From positions 1 through 18,426 of the forward strand of contig JAWXUT010000028.1 of assembly GCA_044426075.1 (NCBI GenBank): a DNA stretch of 18,426 nt. Direction: 5' to 3'. The notes beneath the pieces were generated by a model. It saw only the letters and a list, made by a program, of their open reading frames with translations. It searched no databases and had not been told where the DNA came from. The position numbers and the translations under genes were made by a program. How positions within the stretch are numbered: position 1 is the first letter of the stretch; each line of letters opens with the position of its first letter. Shown here piece by piece: positions 1 through 6,920 of this stretch. Source of the DNA: JAWXUT01 sp044426075. Its GTDB lineage: Bacteria > Bacillota > Clostridia > Christensenellales > DTU072.

Positions 1-58
1 TATATTTTTTTTAGAGCTCAGAAAATAACAATAGAATAATAACAGAAATGAACTGTAT

Positions 59-219
59 GTTTAAATGCATAAACTGTATTATTGTAGGGGCGTTAGTCCT
101 CTGACGCCCGCATCCATATTAAAACAATAATTAGGATTGATTGTAGTCTGCCGACGGCATAAGGTCCGGGCGTCAGAGGACTAACGCACCCTACGATTGT
201 ATAGATTATGCGTTTAAAC
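59..219. repeat. 161-bp near-perfect inverted repeat (MITE-like or dispersed palindrome)
   Basis: Positions 59-110 pair with 167-219. The inner 21 nt (90-110, GCGTTAGTCCTCTGACGCCCG less its last base in this quote: GCGTTAGTCCTCTGACGCCC) are perfectly complementary to 167-187. A188 is a bulge, and pairing then continues to 59/219 with only two mismatches (80/198 and 73/205). Four pairs in the outer arm are G-T wobbles on the + strand (83/195, 79/199, 76/202, 66/212), so an RNA from the + strand would be almost fully paired. The loop (111-166) holds a smaller GCCG/CGGC palindrome near 150-158. The inner arms are much richer in G+C than the surroundings. No T-run follows, so it is not an ordinary terminator, and no clear target-site duplication is visible. 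It carries no ORF. The flanks 1-58 and 220-287 show nothing beyond AT-rich spacer. Confidence 0.85.
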
Positions 220-287
220 AACAACGGCGTTTATATATAATTTAATCTACAAGGTGTCAATTTAATTTGCAAATTTTACAAAAACAG

Positions 288-316
288 TTGACTAATGTGG
301 GGTATAGTAGTATACT
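288..316 (+). promoter_or_regulatory. Sigma-70/SigA promoter of the aromatic operon
   Basis: TTGACT at 288-293 and TATACT at 311-316 are separated by exactly 17 nt, close to the vegetative consensus. Transcription would start near 322-325 and give a leader of about 200 nt before aroF. The leader peptide and attenuator hairpins lie directly downstream, which supports this placement. Confidence 0.85.
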
Positions 317-355
317 TAAAAAGTAGAAAGTAGTTTCTGCAGATAGGAGCAAAAA

Positions 356-430
356 ATGCAATCAGCAATTAACTTCAACTTTTCATATCGTTATTTTTTT
401 AAGGGCTATTACTTTAGTCCCAATTCTTGA
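356..430 (+). CDS. Phe/Tyr-rich leader peptide (24 aa) of the aromatic operon
   Basis: A short ORF starts at ATG 356 behind a strong AGGAG site (345-349, 6 nt spacing) and stops at TGA 428-430. Its 24 residues include five Phe (7, 9, 14, 15, 20) and four Tyr (11, 13, 18, 19); the core reads FNFSYRYFFKGYYF. There is no Trp. The ORF sits between a good promoter and an intrinsic terminator, ahead of genes that make Phe and Tyr. These are the defining features of an attenuation leader peptide such as PheL. Its translation, not its product, is the function: slow decoding of the Phe/Tyr codons (395-415) would report a shortage of charged tRNA-Phe or tRNA-Tyr. It shows no resemblance to the pheL sequence beyond composition, so I give no symbol. 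Confidence 0.9.
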   Translation: MQSAINFNFSYRYFFKGYYFSPNS

Positions 431-506
431 TATGCGGTTTTAAGTGTAAAGTTATTTGTTAAATAGCAAAAAGTATACCACAACCGCCTTTATGGGTGGT
501 TTTTTT
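377..506 (+). promoter_or_regulatory. Transcription attenuator: competing pause, antiterminator and terminator hairpins
   Basis: Four segments can pair in alternative ways. Segment 1 (377-389, inside the leader ORF) pairs with segment 2 (429-439): CATATC 384-389 with GATATG 429-434, and AAC 377-379 with GTT 437-439. Segment 2 also pairs with segment 3: GCGGTT 434-439 with AACCGC 482-487, helped by GTG 444-446 with CAC 479-481. Segment 3 is the 5' arm of the terminator, whose 3' arm is segment 4 (495-501). A ribosome stalled on the Phe/Tyr codons would cover segment 1 and let 2:3 form, giving read-through. A ribosome reaching the stop at 428-430 would cover segment 2 and let 3:4 terminate. The pairings are read directly; the mechanism follows the known pheA/trp model. 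Confidence 0.85.
482..506 (+). terminator. Intrinsic terminator of the attenuator
   Basis: AACCGCC (482-488) pairs with GGTGGTT (495-501), seven pairs with one G-U, around a 6-nt loop, followed by a T-tract to 506. It lies 20 nt before the aroF start, so termination here would prevent expression of the whole operon. The 5' arm is shared with the antiterminator. Confidence 0.85.
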
Positions 507-525
507 ATTAAATAGGAGCAGTAAA

Positions 526-1539
526 ATGATTATAGTTTTAAAAAGACATCAAGAAGAAAAGCAAATTAACAACTTGAAAAAATGGATTAAAAGTTTGGGG
601 CTTGATATACATTTGAGTGAGGGTAGTGAATCTTGCATTATGGGTCTTGTTGGCGACACAAGTAAGGTTGATATTGATTTAATTAGGTCACTTGACATTG
701 TTGATAGCGTTAAGAGAATACAAGAGCCTTTTAAAAATGCGAACAGAAAGTTCCACCCAGAAGATACTATTGTTGAGGTAGCGGGACACAAGTTCGGCGG
801 AGATAACTTCCAACTTATTGCGGGTCCTTGTTCGGTTGAAAGTGAAGCGCAAATTATTGCGATAGCTGAAGCTGTTAAGGCAACGGGCACACACTTTTTG
901 AGGGGTGGCGCATTTAAACCTCGTACATCTCCATACGCGTTCCAAGGTATGCGCGCGGACGGACTAAAATTGTTATCTAAGGCTAAAAAAGAAACGGGTA
1001 TGCCCATTGTTTCTGAAATTATGTGCGAAGCACACATTGACCTTTTTGAAGATGTTGATATTATTCAAATCGGTGCAAGAAATATGCAGAACTTCGAATT
1101 ATTAAAATGCGTTGGCAAAACGAGAAAACCTATTCTTCTTAAAAGAGGATTGGCTAACACTATCGAAGAATGGTTGATGAGCGCTGAGTACATTATGAGT
1201 GAGGGCAATATGGAAATTATTTTGTGCGAGCGCGGCATCAGGACTTACGAACCTTATACTAGAAACACGCTTGACCTTTCCGCAATCCCTATACTTAAAG
1301 AAAAAACGCATTTGCCAGTTATTGTTGACCCAAGTCACGCAACAGGACTATCTAGGCTTGTGCAACCTATGTCATTGGCTTCGGTTGGCGCGGGTGCGGA
1401 CGGACTTATGATTGAGGTTCATAACAACCCAGCTTGCGCTTTGTGCGACGGCGCTCAGTCACTAAGGCCAGAACAATATGCTGCTGTTGTTAAAGATGTA
1501 AAAACTATGTTGCCTCTTGTTGGCAAAAGGATTGATTAA
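526..1539 (+). CDS. aroF: 3-deoxy-7-phosphoheptulonate (DAHP) synthase, Thermotoga-type with N-terminal regulatory domain
   Basis: This enzyme condenses phosphoenolpyruvate with erythrose-4-phosphate, the first step of the shikimate pathway. The 337-aa protein has a ferredoxin-like (ACT-like) N-terminal domain, about residues 1-70, before a TIM-barrel catalytic domain. In Thermotoga maritima DAHP synthase, a close match in length and layout, that domain mediates feedback inhibition by aromatic amino acids. Metal ligands are visible as C102 (AGPCSVE), H271 (DPSHATG), E297 (IEVH) and D308 (CDG), each within one residue of the T. maritima positions. Other motifs are KPRTSPYAFQG, QIGARNMQN and LLKRG. 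The ATG at 526 is chosen because AGGAG (514-518) precedes it by 7 nt; an in-frame GTG at 496 lies inside the terminator stem. Control is thus probably double: attenuation plus allosteric feedback. The gene symbol could equally be aroG or aroA(G) by local convention. Confidence 0.95.
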   Translation: MIIVLKRHQEEKQINNLKKWIKSLGLDIHLSEGSESCIMGLVGDTSKVDIDLIRSLDIVDSVKRIQEPFKNANRKFHPEDTIVEVAGHKFGGDNFQLIAGPCSVESEAQIIAIAEAVKATGTHFLRGGAFKPRTSPYAFQGMRADGLKLLSKAKKETGMPIVSEIMCEAHIDLFEDVDIIQIGARNMQNFELLKCVGKTRKPILLKRGLANTIEEWLMSAEYIMSEGNMEIILCERGIRTYEPYTRNTLDLSAIPILKEKTHLPVIVDPSHATGLSRLVQPMSLASVGAGADGLMIEVHNNPACALCDGAQSLRPEQYAAVVKDVKTMLPLVGKRID

Positions 1540-2387
1540 TGAATATTGCTATTATCGGTTTGGGATTAATGGGGGGCTCTTTAGGTAGGGCTATCATTAA
1601 ACACACCGAACACAAGGTTTTTGGATATGATGTAGACCCACAGTCTATGGTAAAGGGCAACCTTTTGCGCGCTTATAATGAAGAACTCACTGACGCAAAT
1701 ATCGCAAATATGGATATGGTTATTGTGGCGCTTCATCCAGAAAATACACTTAAATCGCTAGAAGAAGTGGCTCCTAAACTAAAAAGTGGCGCAATTTTGT
1801 GCGACTGTTGCGGAAATAAACGCACGGTTGTTAGCCTAATGGAAGAGTTGCGTGTTAAATATCCCGAAATTCACTATGTGTCACTTCACCCAATGGCGGG
1901 CAGAGAGTTTAGTGGCATTCAGCATAGCACGATAGGGCTTTATGACAAGGCTTCTATTATTGCAGTGCCAGTGCACACCGAAATTGCACCACTAACAACG
2001 GTTAAAAAGTTGTTTATGGATATAAATGCCGAGAGATTTGTGGTGTCAACGCCAGAAGATCACGACAAAATTATTGCATATACCAGTCAACTTGCCCACA
2101 TTGTTTCTAGCGCTTATGTGCAAAACAGTATGTCACGCGAACATATGGGATTTTCCGCGGGTAGCTTTAAAGATATGACTAGAGTTGCAAAGTTGAACGC
2201 CAATATGTGGAGCGAACTTATGATTGACAATGCGGATAATCTAAGCGACCAAATTGCAGAACTTATATCTAGCCTTCAAACCTTTAAAATTCACCTTGAT
2301 GCACGCGATTATGACGGGCTTCACAGCATATTACAAAACGGTGTAAGCGCAAAAGAATACGCAGAAAACTTGCGCAAAAACCACTAG
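1539..2387 (+). CDS. tyrA: Prephenate dehydrogenase
   Basis: It oxidatively decarboxylates prephenate to 4-hydroxyphenylpyruvate, the committed step to tyrosine. The 282-aa protein opens with a Rossmann nucleotide-binding motif (GLGLMGGSLG, residues 7-16) and carries the family motif HPMAGRE (H117-E123), then a helical C-terminal dimerisation domain starting around EDHDKIIAYTSQLAH. There is no C-terminal ACT domain and no fused chorismate mutase, so tyrosine feedback may act elsewhere (DAHP synthase and the attenuator). The start codon overlaps the aroF stop (TAATG at 1537-1541), which suggests translational coupling; AAAGG just upstream (about 1526-1530) can serve as the ribosome site. NAD rather than NADP use cannot be settled from the sequence by eye. 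Confidence 0.93.
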   Translation: MNIAIIGLGLMGGSLGRAIIKHTEHKVFGYDVDPQSMVKGNLLRAYNEELTDANIANMDMVIVALHPENTLKSLEEVAPKLKSGAILCDCCGNKRTVVSLMEELRVKYPEIHYVSLHPMAGREFSGIQHSTIGLYDKASIIAVPVHTEIAPLTTVKKLFMDINAERFVVSTPEDHDKIIAYTSQLAHIVSSAYVQNSMSREHMGFSAGSFKDMTRVAKLNANMWSELMIDNADNLSDQIAELISSLQTFKIHLDARDYDGLHSILQNGVSAKEYAENLRKNH

Positions 2388-2394
2388 GAGATTT

Positions 2395-3435
2395 ATGAAA
2401 ACCATTCACGTAGCTACAGATAATGATTACAACGTTCTTATTGGCGAGGGGTTAGTTGCAAAACTTGGCACGCTTGTTAATGAGGTTAAAAAAGTGTGTT
2501 CCGTGCTAGTTGTAAGCGACAGCAATGTTGCTCCTTTGCACATGCAAAAGGTTGTTTCTAGTTTAGAATCTTGCGGATATTCCACAAAAACATTCGTTTT
2601 TAAGGCGGGTGAAGAAAGCAAAACTGTTGCAACTTATATGGAAATTATCACCTATTTAGCGCAAAATAAGTTCAATAGAACCGACCTTGTGGTGGCATTA
2701 GGCGGTGGTGTAGTAGGCGATATGGCGGGGTTTGCCGCTGCAACTTATATGCGCGGGATAGATTATATTCAAGTTTCAACTACACTGCTTTCTAGTATTG
2801 ATAGTAGCGTGGGTGGCAAAGTTGCGGTTGATTTACCTGAGGGAAAAAACCTTTTAGGCGCTTTTCATCAACCAAAATTAGTTGTAATTGACACCGATTT
2901 GTTGCAAACATTGCCCGAAACTTTTTGGCTTGACGGTATGGGCGAAGCGGTTAAATATGCCGTTATGTGCGGCGGATATTGCTATAGCATAATGAATAAT
3001 ATGACTATAAAAGAAAACATTGTGGACTTTATTTACGAGTGCGTAAGAATAAAGCGCGACATTGTTGTTGAAGACGAAAAAGAGGGCGGAGTGAGAAAGT
3101 TGCTAAATTTAGGGCACACTATCGGGCACGCTATAGAAAAAGAAAGTGCGTTCACCATAACCCACGGCAGAGCGGTTATGATGGGCTTGCAATATATAAC
3201 CCACATTTCACAAAAGTTGGGGTTGTTAGATGAAAAAACAGTGTTCACAATAAATGAATTACTGCAAAAATATGAAGTTCCAACTTGCACTTACAGCAAT
3301 AAAACGCTAATTAGTCATATCGGAATGGATAAAAAATCAAAGGGAGATTGCTTAGATATCGTGTTAGTTAAGGCGATAGGTGAGTGCGAAATTAGAGAAA
3401 TTTCAATAGTTGAGTTGGCGGAGGTTATGGGATAA
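2395..3435 (+). CDS. aroB: 3-dehydroquinate synthase
   Basis: It converts DAHP to 3-dehydroquinate, the second step of the pathway, using NAD and a divalent metal. At 346 aa it has the usual length. Diagnostic motifs are GGGVVGDMAGF (NAD binding), STTLLSSIDSSVGGK, GMGEAVKYA, LGHTIGHA and THGRAVMMG. Likely zinc ligands are E184, H241 and H257. The ATG at 2395 follows AGGAG (2386-2390) by 4 nt, and this ribosome site overlaps the tyrA stop codon, so the two genes are tightly packed. It ends in a TAATG junction with aroA. Confidence 0.96.
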   Translation: MKTIHVATDNDYNVLIGEGLVAKLGTLVNEVKKVCSVLVVSDSNVAPLHMQKVVSSLESCGYSTKTFVFKAGEESKTVATYMEIITYLAQNKFNRTDLVVALGGGVVGDMAGFAAATYMRGIDYIQVSTTLLSSIDSSVGGKVAVDLPEGKNLLGAFHQPKLVVIDTDLLQTLPETFWLDGMGEAVKYAVMCGGYCYSIMNNMTIKENIVDFIYECVRIKRDIVVEDEKEGGVRKLLNLGHTIGHAIEKESAFTITHGRAVMMGLQYITHISQKLGLLDEKTVFTINELLQKYEVPTCTYSNKTLISHIGMDKKSKGDCLDIVLVKAIGECEIREISIVELAEVMG

Positions 3436-4682
3436 TGGATATCAGCATCAAACCGACAGCATTAAAAGGCGAAGTCACTGTGCCCGCGAGCAAAACTTAT
3501 GCGCACAGAATGTTGATTGCTGCGGCGCTTGCCGATAAACCCACCAAAATTATGGGTAAATTTAGCGCCAAAGATATAGTTGTTACAATTGAAGCAATTA
3601 AAGCTATTGGTGCGCGTGTTGAAGAGTGCGACGGCGGAATAATAGTTTCACCTATTGAAAAAGTTGTTAAAGGCCGTGCAATTATTGATGCTTGCGAGAG
3701 TGGAAGCACACTGCGCTTTATGTTGCCAGTGGTTGCTAGTATTGGTGCAAGAACTACATTTTTTGGGCAAGGCAGATTGGGTTCCCGCCCACTATTAGAT
3801 ATTATAACCACATTAAAACAAGGCGGAATAAGCTGTAGTGGCGACAGACTTCCTTTAACTATTAGTGGCAAATTAGAGGGTAATGTGCACCGCATTGACG
3901 GCTCATTAAGTTCACAATACATAACTGGATTAATGCTTGCTGAAGGCGCAAAAGATAGCGGTGGCAAGATTATAGTTGAAGGCAAAAAAGTTTCTGCAGC
4001 ATACATAAATAACACCATTGAGGTACTTAAAATGTTTGGTGTAGATACCCAAACTGAAGAATATGGATACAATTTGAGTGGCAATGGATACAAGAGCCCT
4101 TCAATTTGTAAGGTGCCAAGTGATTGGAGTAGCGCCGCATTTTTTGCAGTAGCGGGCGCAATAAACGGAGATATAAAGCTTGAGGGATTGAGCTATCCTA
4201 GTTCACAAGCGGACAGTGCAATAATTGGATTTTTGCGTGATATGGGTGCGCATATTACAATTTGCGACAACAGTGTTACTGTTAAAAAGAGCGACTTGCG
4301 CGGTTTAGAGTGCAGTATTACAGATTGCCCCGACCTAGCGCCAGTGTTAGCGGTTGCTATGGCGTGCGCTAGTGGCAACAGTGTGATTCGTGACGTTAAG
4401 CGTTTACGCATAAAAGAGAGTGATCGTTTGCAAGCTATAATAAATATGCTAGCAAATTTAGGCATTGCTTCTAAAACCGACGGTGACAATTTATATATAA
4501 CTGGTGGTAGATTGATAGGCGGCAATGTTGACGGGTGCAACGACCACCGTATGGTTATGGCTGGAGTTGTTGCGGGTAGTGTTGCGGGCGGCACAACAGT
4601 TGTTTGTGACAGCGAAGCGTGTGCCAAGTCATATGCGGATTTTGTGGAGGATTTTATGGCAATTGGAGGTGCAATATGCTAG
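3435..4682 (+). CDS. aroA: 3-phosphoshikimate 1-carboxyvinyltransferase (EPSP synthase)
   Basis: It transfers the enolpyruvyl group of PEP to shikimate-3-phosphate. The 415-aa protein folds as two inside-out domains. Visible motifs are VPASKTYAHR (K20 and R25, substrate binding), the PEP loop SGSTLRF (89-95), GSLSSQYITG, CPDLAP with the catalytic Asp, RIKESDRLQA and NDHRMVMA. The loop that reads NAGTAMRP in E. coli is SGSTLRF here: the Gly and Arg are kept, while T97, A98 and P101 (E. coli numbering) become Ser, Thr and Phe. This form is common in Clostridia as far as I know. The start overlaps the aroB stop (TAATG, 3433-3437), and the 3' end overlaps aroC by 7 nt. Confidence 0.96.
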   Translation: MDISIKPTALKGEVTVPASKTYAHRMLIAAALADKPTKIMGKFSAKDIVVTIEAIKAIGARVEECDGGIIVSPIEKVVKGRAIIDACESGSTLRFMLPVVASIGARTTFFGQGRLGSRPLLDIITTLKQGGISCSGDRLPLTISGKLEGNVHRIDGSLSSQYITGLMLAEGAKDSGGKIIVEGKKVSAAYINNTIEVLKMFGVDTQTEEYGYNLSGNGYKSPSICKVPSDWSSAAFFAVAGAINGDIKLEGLSYPSSQADSAIIGFLRDMGAHITICDNSVTVKKSDLRGLECSITDCPDLAPVLAVAMACASGNSVIRDVKRLRIKESDRLQAIINMLANLGIASKTDGDNLYITGGRLIGGNVDGCNDHRMVMAGVVAGSVAGGTTVVCDSEACAKSYADFVEDFMAIGGAIC

Positions 4683-5758
4683 AGAATATAAAGTTTGAAA
4701 TATTTGGTGAGTCGCACGGTGCGATGATAGGCGTGACAGTAACGGGAATTCCCGCGGGTGTTGCTATTGATGAAGCTAAGTTAGCTTTGTTTATGGCGCG
4801 CAGAAAGAGCGTAAAAGAGGCGTTTTCTACCCCACGTATGGAAGCTGATGAGCCAATATTTGTAGCGGGCGTGTATAATGGAGTTACAACTGGGGCGCCA
4901 ATTACAGCAGTTATTCAAAACACCAGCCAGCGATCAAATGATTACAATCATCTATCGGTCAAGCCTCGCCCCTCACACGCAGATTATGTGGCGTCGGTTA
5001 AGTATGGCGGGCACAGCGATATGCGCGGAGGCGGACATTTTTCCGGGCGACTAACGGCACCGTTGTGTATATTAGGTTTCATTGCAAAAGAGATATTAAA
5101 GAGTAACGGCATAACAGTTGAGGCCTATGTAAGTGATTTAGGCGGCGTGCACAGCGTGTCATATAAAGAAACTAACCTTACAACCGCAATGATTGAAGAG
5201 TTGCGCGAGGGCAGAATACCCACTTTGTGTCGCGAAAAAGAAGCAGAAATGCTTGATAAAATACTTGCAAGTGCAAAGAAACAGGACAGTTTAGGCGGCG
5301 CAGTTGAGTGCGTAGTTGACGGCGTTCCCGTTGGTTTTGGCGATGCGCTTTGGAGCGGATTGGAAGGCAAAATTGCACATATGTTATTCGGCGTACCCGC
5401 AGTTAAGGGCGTAGAATTTGGTTCGGGGTTCGATTTAATCAATATGAGTGGCAGTGAAGCAAACGACGACTTCTACATAAATGGTGACAAAATTGCAACC
5501 ACAACAAACAACAGTGGCGGAATAAATGGTGGCATATCAAATGGCATGCAACTTACAATGAGAGCGGCGTTCAGACCCACACCTTCTATATCTTGCACGC
5601 AACAAACAGTTGACATTTCCACTGGAAAAGCGGTATCATTAAACATAGGCGGCAGACACGACCAGTGTATTGTGCCACGCGCAGTAGCCCCCGTTGAATC
5701 GGCGGTAGCAATAGCCATTTTGGACGGTTTAAAGACCTTCAAAGCTAGTCAAATCTAA
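4676..5758 (+). CDS. aroC: Chorismate synthase
   Basis: It eliminates phosphate from EPSP to give chorismate, the branch-point product, and needs reduced FMN. The 360-aa protein has the family signatures: FGESHG with H14 near the N-terminus, RPSHADY, RGGGHFSGR with R117 and H121, GISNGMQLTMRAAFRPTPS, and the C-terminal GRHDQCIVPRAVAPVESA. The start is ATG 4676, preceded by GGAGG (4665-4669). A longer frame opening at GTG 4619 would add 19 residues with no family counterpart before the conserved N-terminus. The gene overlaps aroA by 7 nt. No flavin reductase domain is fused, so it should be the monofunctional bacterial type. Confidence 0.96.
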   Translation: MLENIKFEIFGESHGAMIGVTVTGIPAGVAIDEAKLALFMARRKSVKEAFSTPRMEADEPIFVAGVYNGVTTGAPITAVIQNTSQRSNDYNHLSVKPRPSHADYVASVKYGGHSDMRGGGHFSGRLTAPLCILGFIAKEILKSNGITVEAYVSDLGGVHSVSYKETNLTTAMIEELREGRIPTLCREKEAEMLDKILASAKKQDSLGGAVECVVDGVPVGFGDALWSGLEGKIAHMLFGVPAVKGVEFGSGFDLINMSGSEANDDFYINGDKIATTTNNSGGINGGISNGMQLTMRAAFRPTPSISCTQQTVDISTGKAVSLNIGGRHDQCIVPRAVAPVESAVAIAILDGLKTFKASQI

Positions 5759-5780
5759 AAAAATTTAAGGAATATATATT

Positions 5781-6920
5781 ATGTTAACAAAAATCAGAGA
5801 TGAAATTGATGCAATCGACAATCAACTAACCGAGCTTTACAGCAAGCGTATGCAACTTGCAAAAGGCGTGGCAGAAACAAAAATTGCCAACCACTTGCCA
5901 GTATACAATCCTGCACGCGAAAAAGATATTATCAACCGCGTTACAAAGGGCGTAGCTCCAGAAATCAAGCTTTACACAAAGCAATTTTTCAACACCATAT
6001 TTGAAACAAGCAAAGGTTATCAAAACCAGTTTATTGAAAAGGATTCAAGTATAAGAAATATGGTTAATGCAAGCATTTCAGCGGGCAAAAAACGCTTCCC
6101 AATTGAAGCTACCGTTGCAGTTAGCGGTGTGCAAGGCGCATATGCCGGCATTGCTACTGAAAAGTTGTTTGAAATTAGTGACATAACCTATTTTAAAAAC
6201 TTTGATGGCGTTTTTACCGCAGTTGAAAAGGGTCTTTGCGAGTATGGCGTGTTGCCAATTGAAAACAGTTCAGTGGGTTCAGTTAACGCAGTTTATGACC
6301 TTATGCAACAACACAATTTCTACATTGTTCGCGGAATAAAAATGCGCATACAACACAATTTGATTGTTCCTTATGGCACAAAAATTTCAGATATTAAAGA
6401 GATAGTTTCACACGAGCAAGCTATTGGTCAGTGCAGTAAATTTATAAATTCATTAAAAGATGTTAAAGTTACTGTTGTTGAAAATACAGCACTTGCAGGC
6501 AGAATGGTTGCAGATAGTGGCAGAAAAGATATTGCTTGTATCGCTTCAAATGAAACAGCTAGCTTGTATGGATTGACAATTTTGCAGTCTGCAATTAATG
6601 ACAATAACAACAATTACACACGCTTCATTGTTATTTCAAAAGAATTCCAAATATTTGAAAATGCAAACAAAATTAGCATTATGGTTAGCCTAGCACACGA
6701 ATCTGGTAGCCTAAACAAGCTATTAAATAAATTTTCAACACTAGGACTTAGCTTGACTAAGTTGGAATCAAGACCAATTGAAAACAGTATGTTTGAATTT
6801 TTATTCTACTTCGATTTTGAAGCGGATATTTGTAGTAATGAGGTTATCAACTTAATTTCTGAACTTGCAAATAACGAAGATGTATTTGCTTTCTTGGGAA
6901 GTTATTGCGAGGTTAACTAA
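5781..6920 (+). CDS. pheA: Bifunctional chorismate mutase / prephenate dehydratase (P-protein)
   Basis: It rearranges chorismate to prephenate and then dehydrates and decarboxylates it to phenylpyruvate. Three domains are visible in 379 aa. An AroQ-type chorismate mutase covers about 1-85, with R6, R23, K34 and the PAREKDII segment matching catalytic positions. Prephenate dehydratase covers about 108-290, with GVQGAYAGIA, LPIENSSVGSV, SHEQAIGQC and the catalytic NYTRF (T280-F282). An ACT domain covers about 298-375 with ESRP (329-332), the phenylalanine-binding motif. The usual GALV segment is GSLN here, so allosteric behaviour may differ. AAGGA (about 5767-5772) provides the ribosome site; the 22-nt gap from aroC is the widest in the biosynthetic part of the operon. 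As tyrA has no mutase, this gene probably supplies prephenate to both branches. Confidence 0.95.
   Translation: MLTKIRDEIDAIDNQLTELYSKRMQLAKGVAETKIANHLPVYNPAREKDIINRVTKGVAPEIKLYTKQFFNTIFETSKGYQNQFIEKDSSIRNMVNASISAGKKRFPIEATVAVSGVQGAYAGIATEKLFEISDITYFKNFDGVFTAVEKGLCEYGVLPIENSSVGSVNAVYDLMQQHNFYIVRGIKMRIQHNLIVPYGTKISDIKEIVSHEQAIGQCSKFINSLKDVKVTVVENTALAGRMVADSGRKDIACIASNETASLYGLTILQSAINDNNNNYTRFIVISKEFQIFENANKISIMVSLAHESGSLNKLLNKFSTLGLSLTKLESRPIENSMFEFLFYFDFEADICSNEVINLISELANNEDVFAFLGSYCEVN

Noticed and set aside
496..525. Upstream GTG start extending aroF by 10 residues
   Set aside because: It lies inside the terminator stem with no ribosome site; ATG 526 has AGGAG at ideal distance and gives the usual N-terminus.
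3497..4093. Long - strand ORFs opposite aroA (198 and 144 aa) and opposite aroEK (185 aa)
   Set aside because: They are mirror images of strongly conserved coding regions, with low-complexity Ser/Pro/Ile-rich translations and no ribosome sites.
4619..4675. Extended aroC start at GTG 4619
   Set aside because: The extra residues are translated from aroA coding sequence and have no family counterpart; ATG 4676 has GGAGG upstream.
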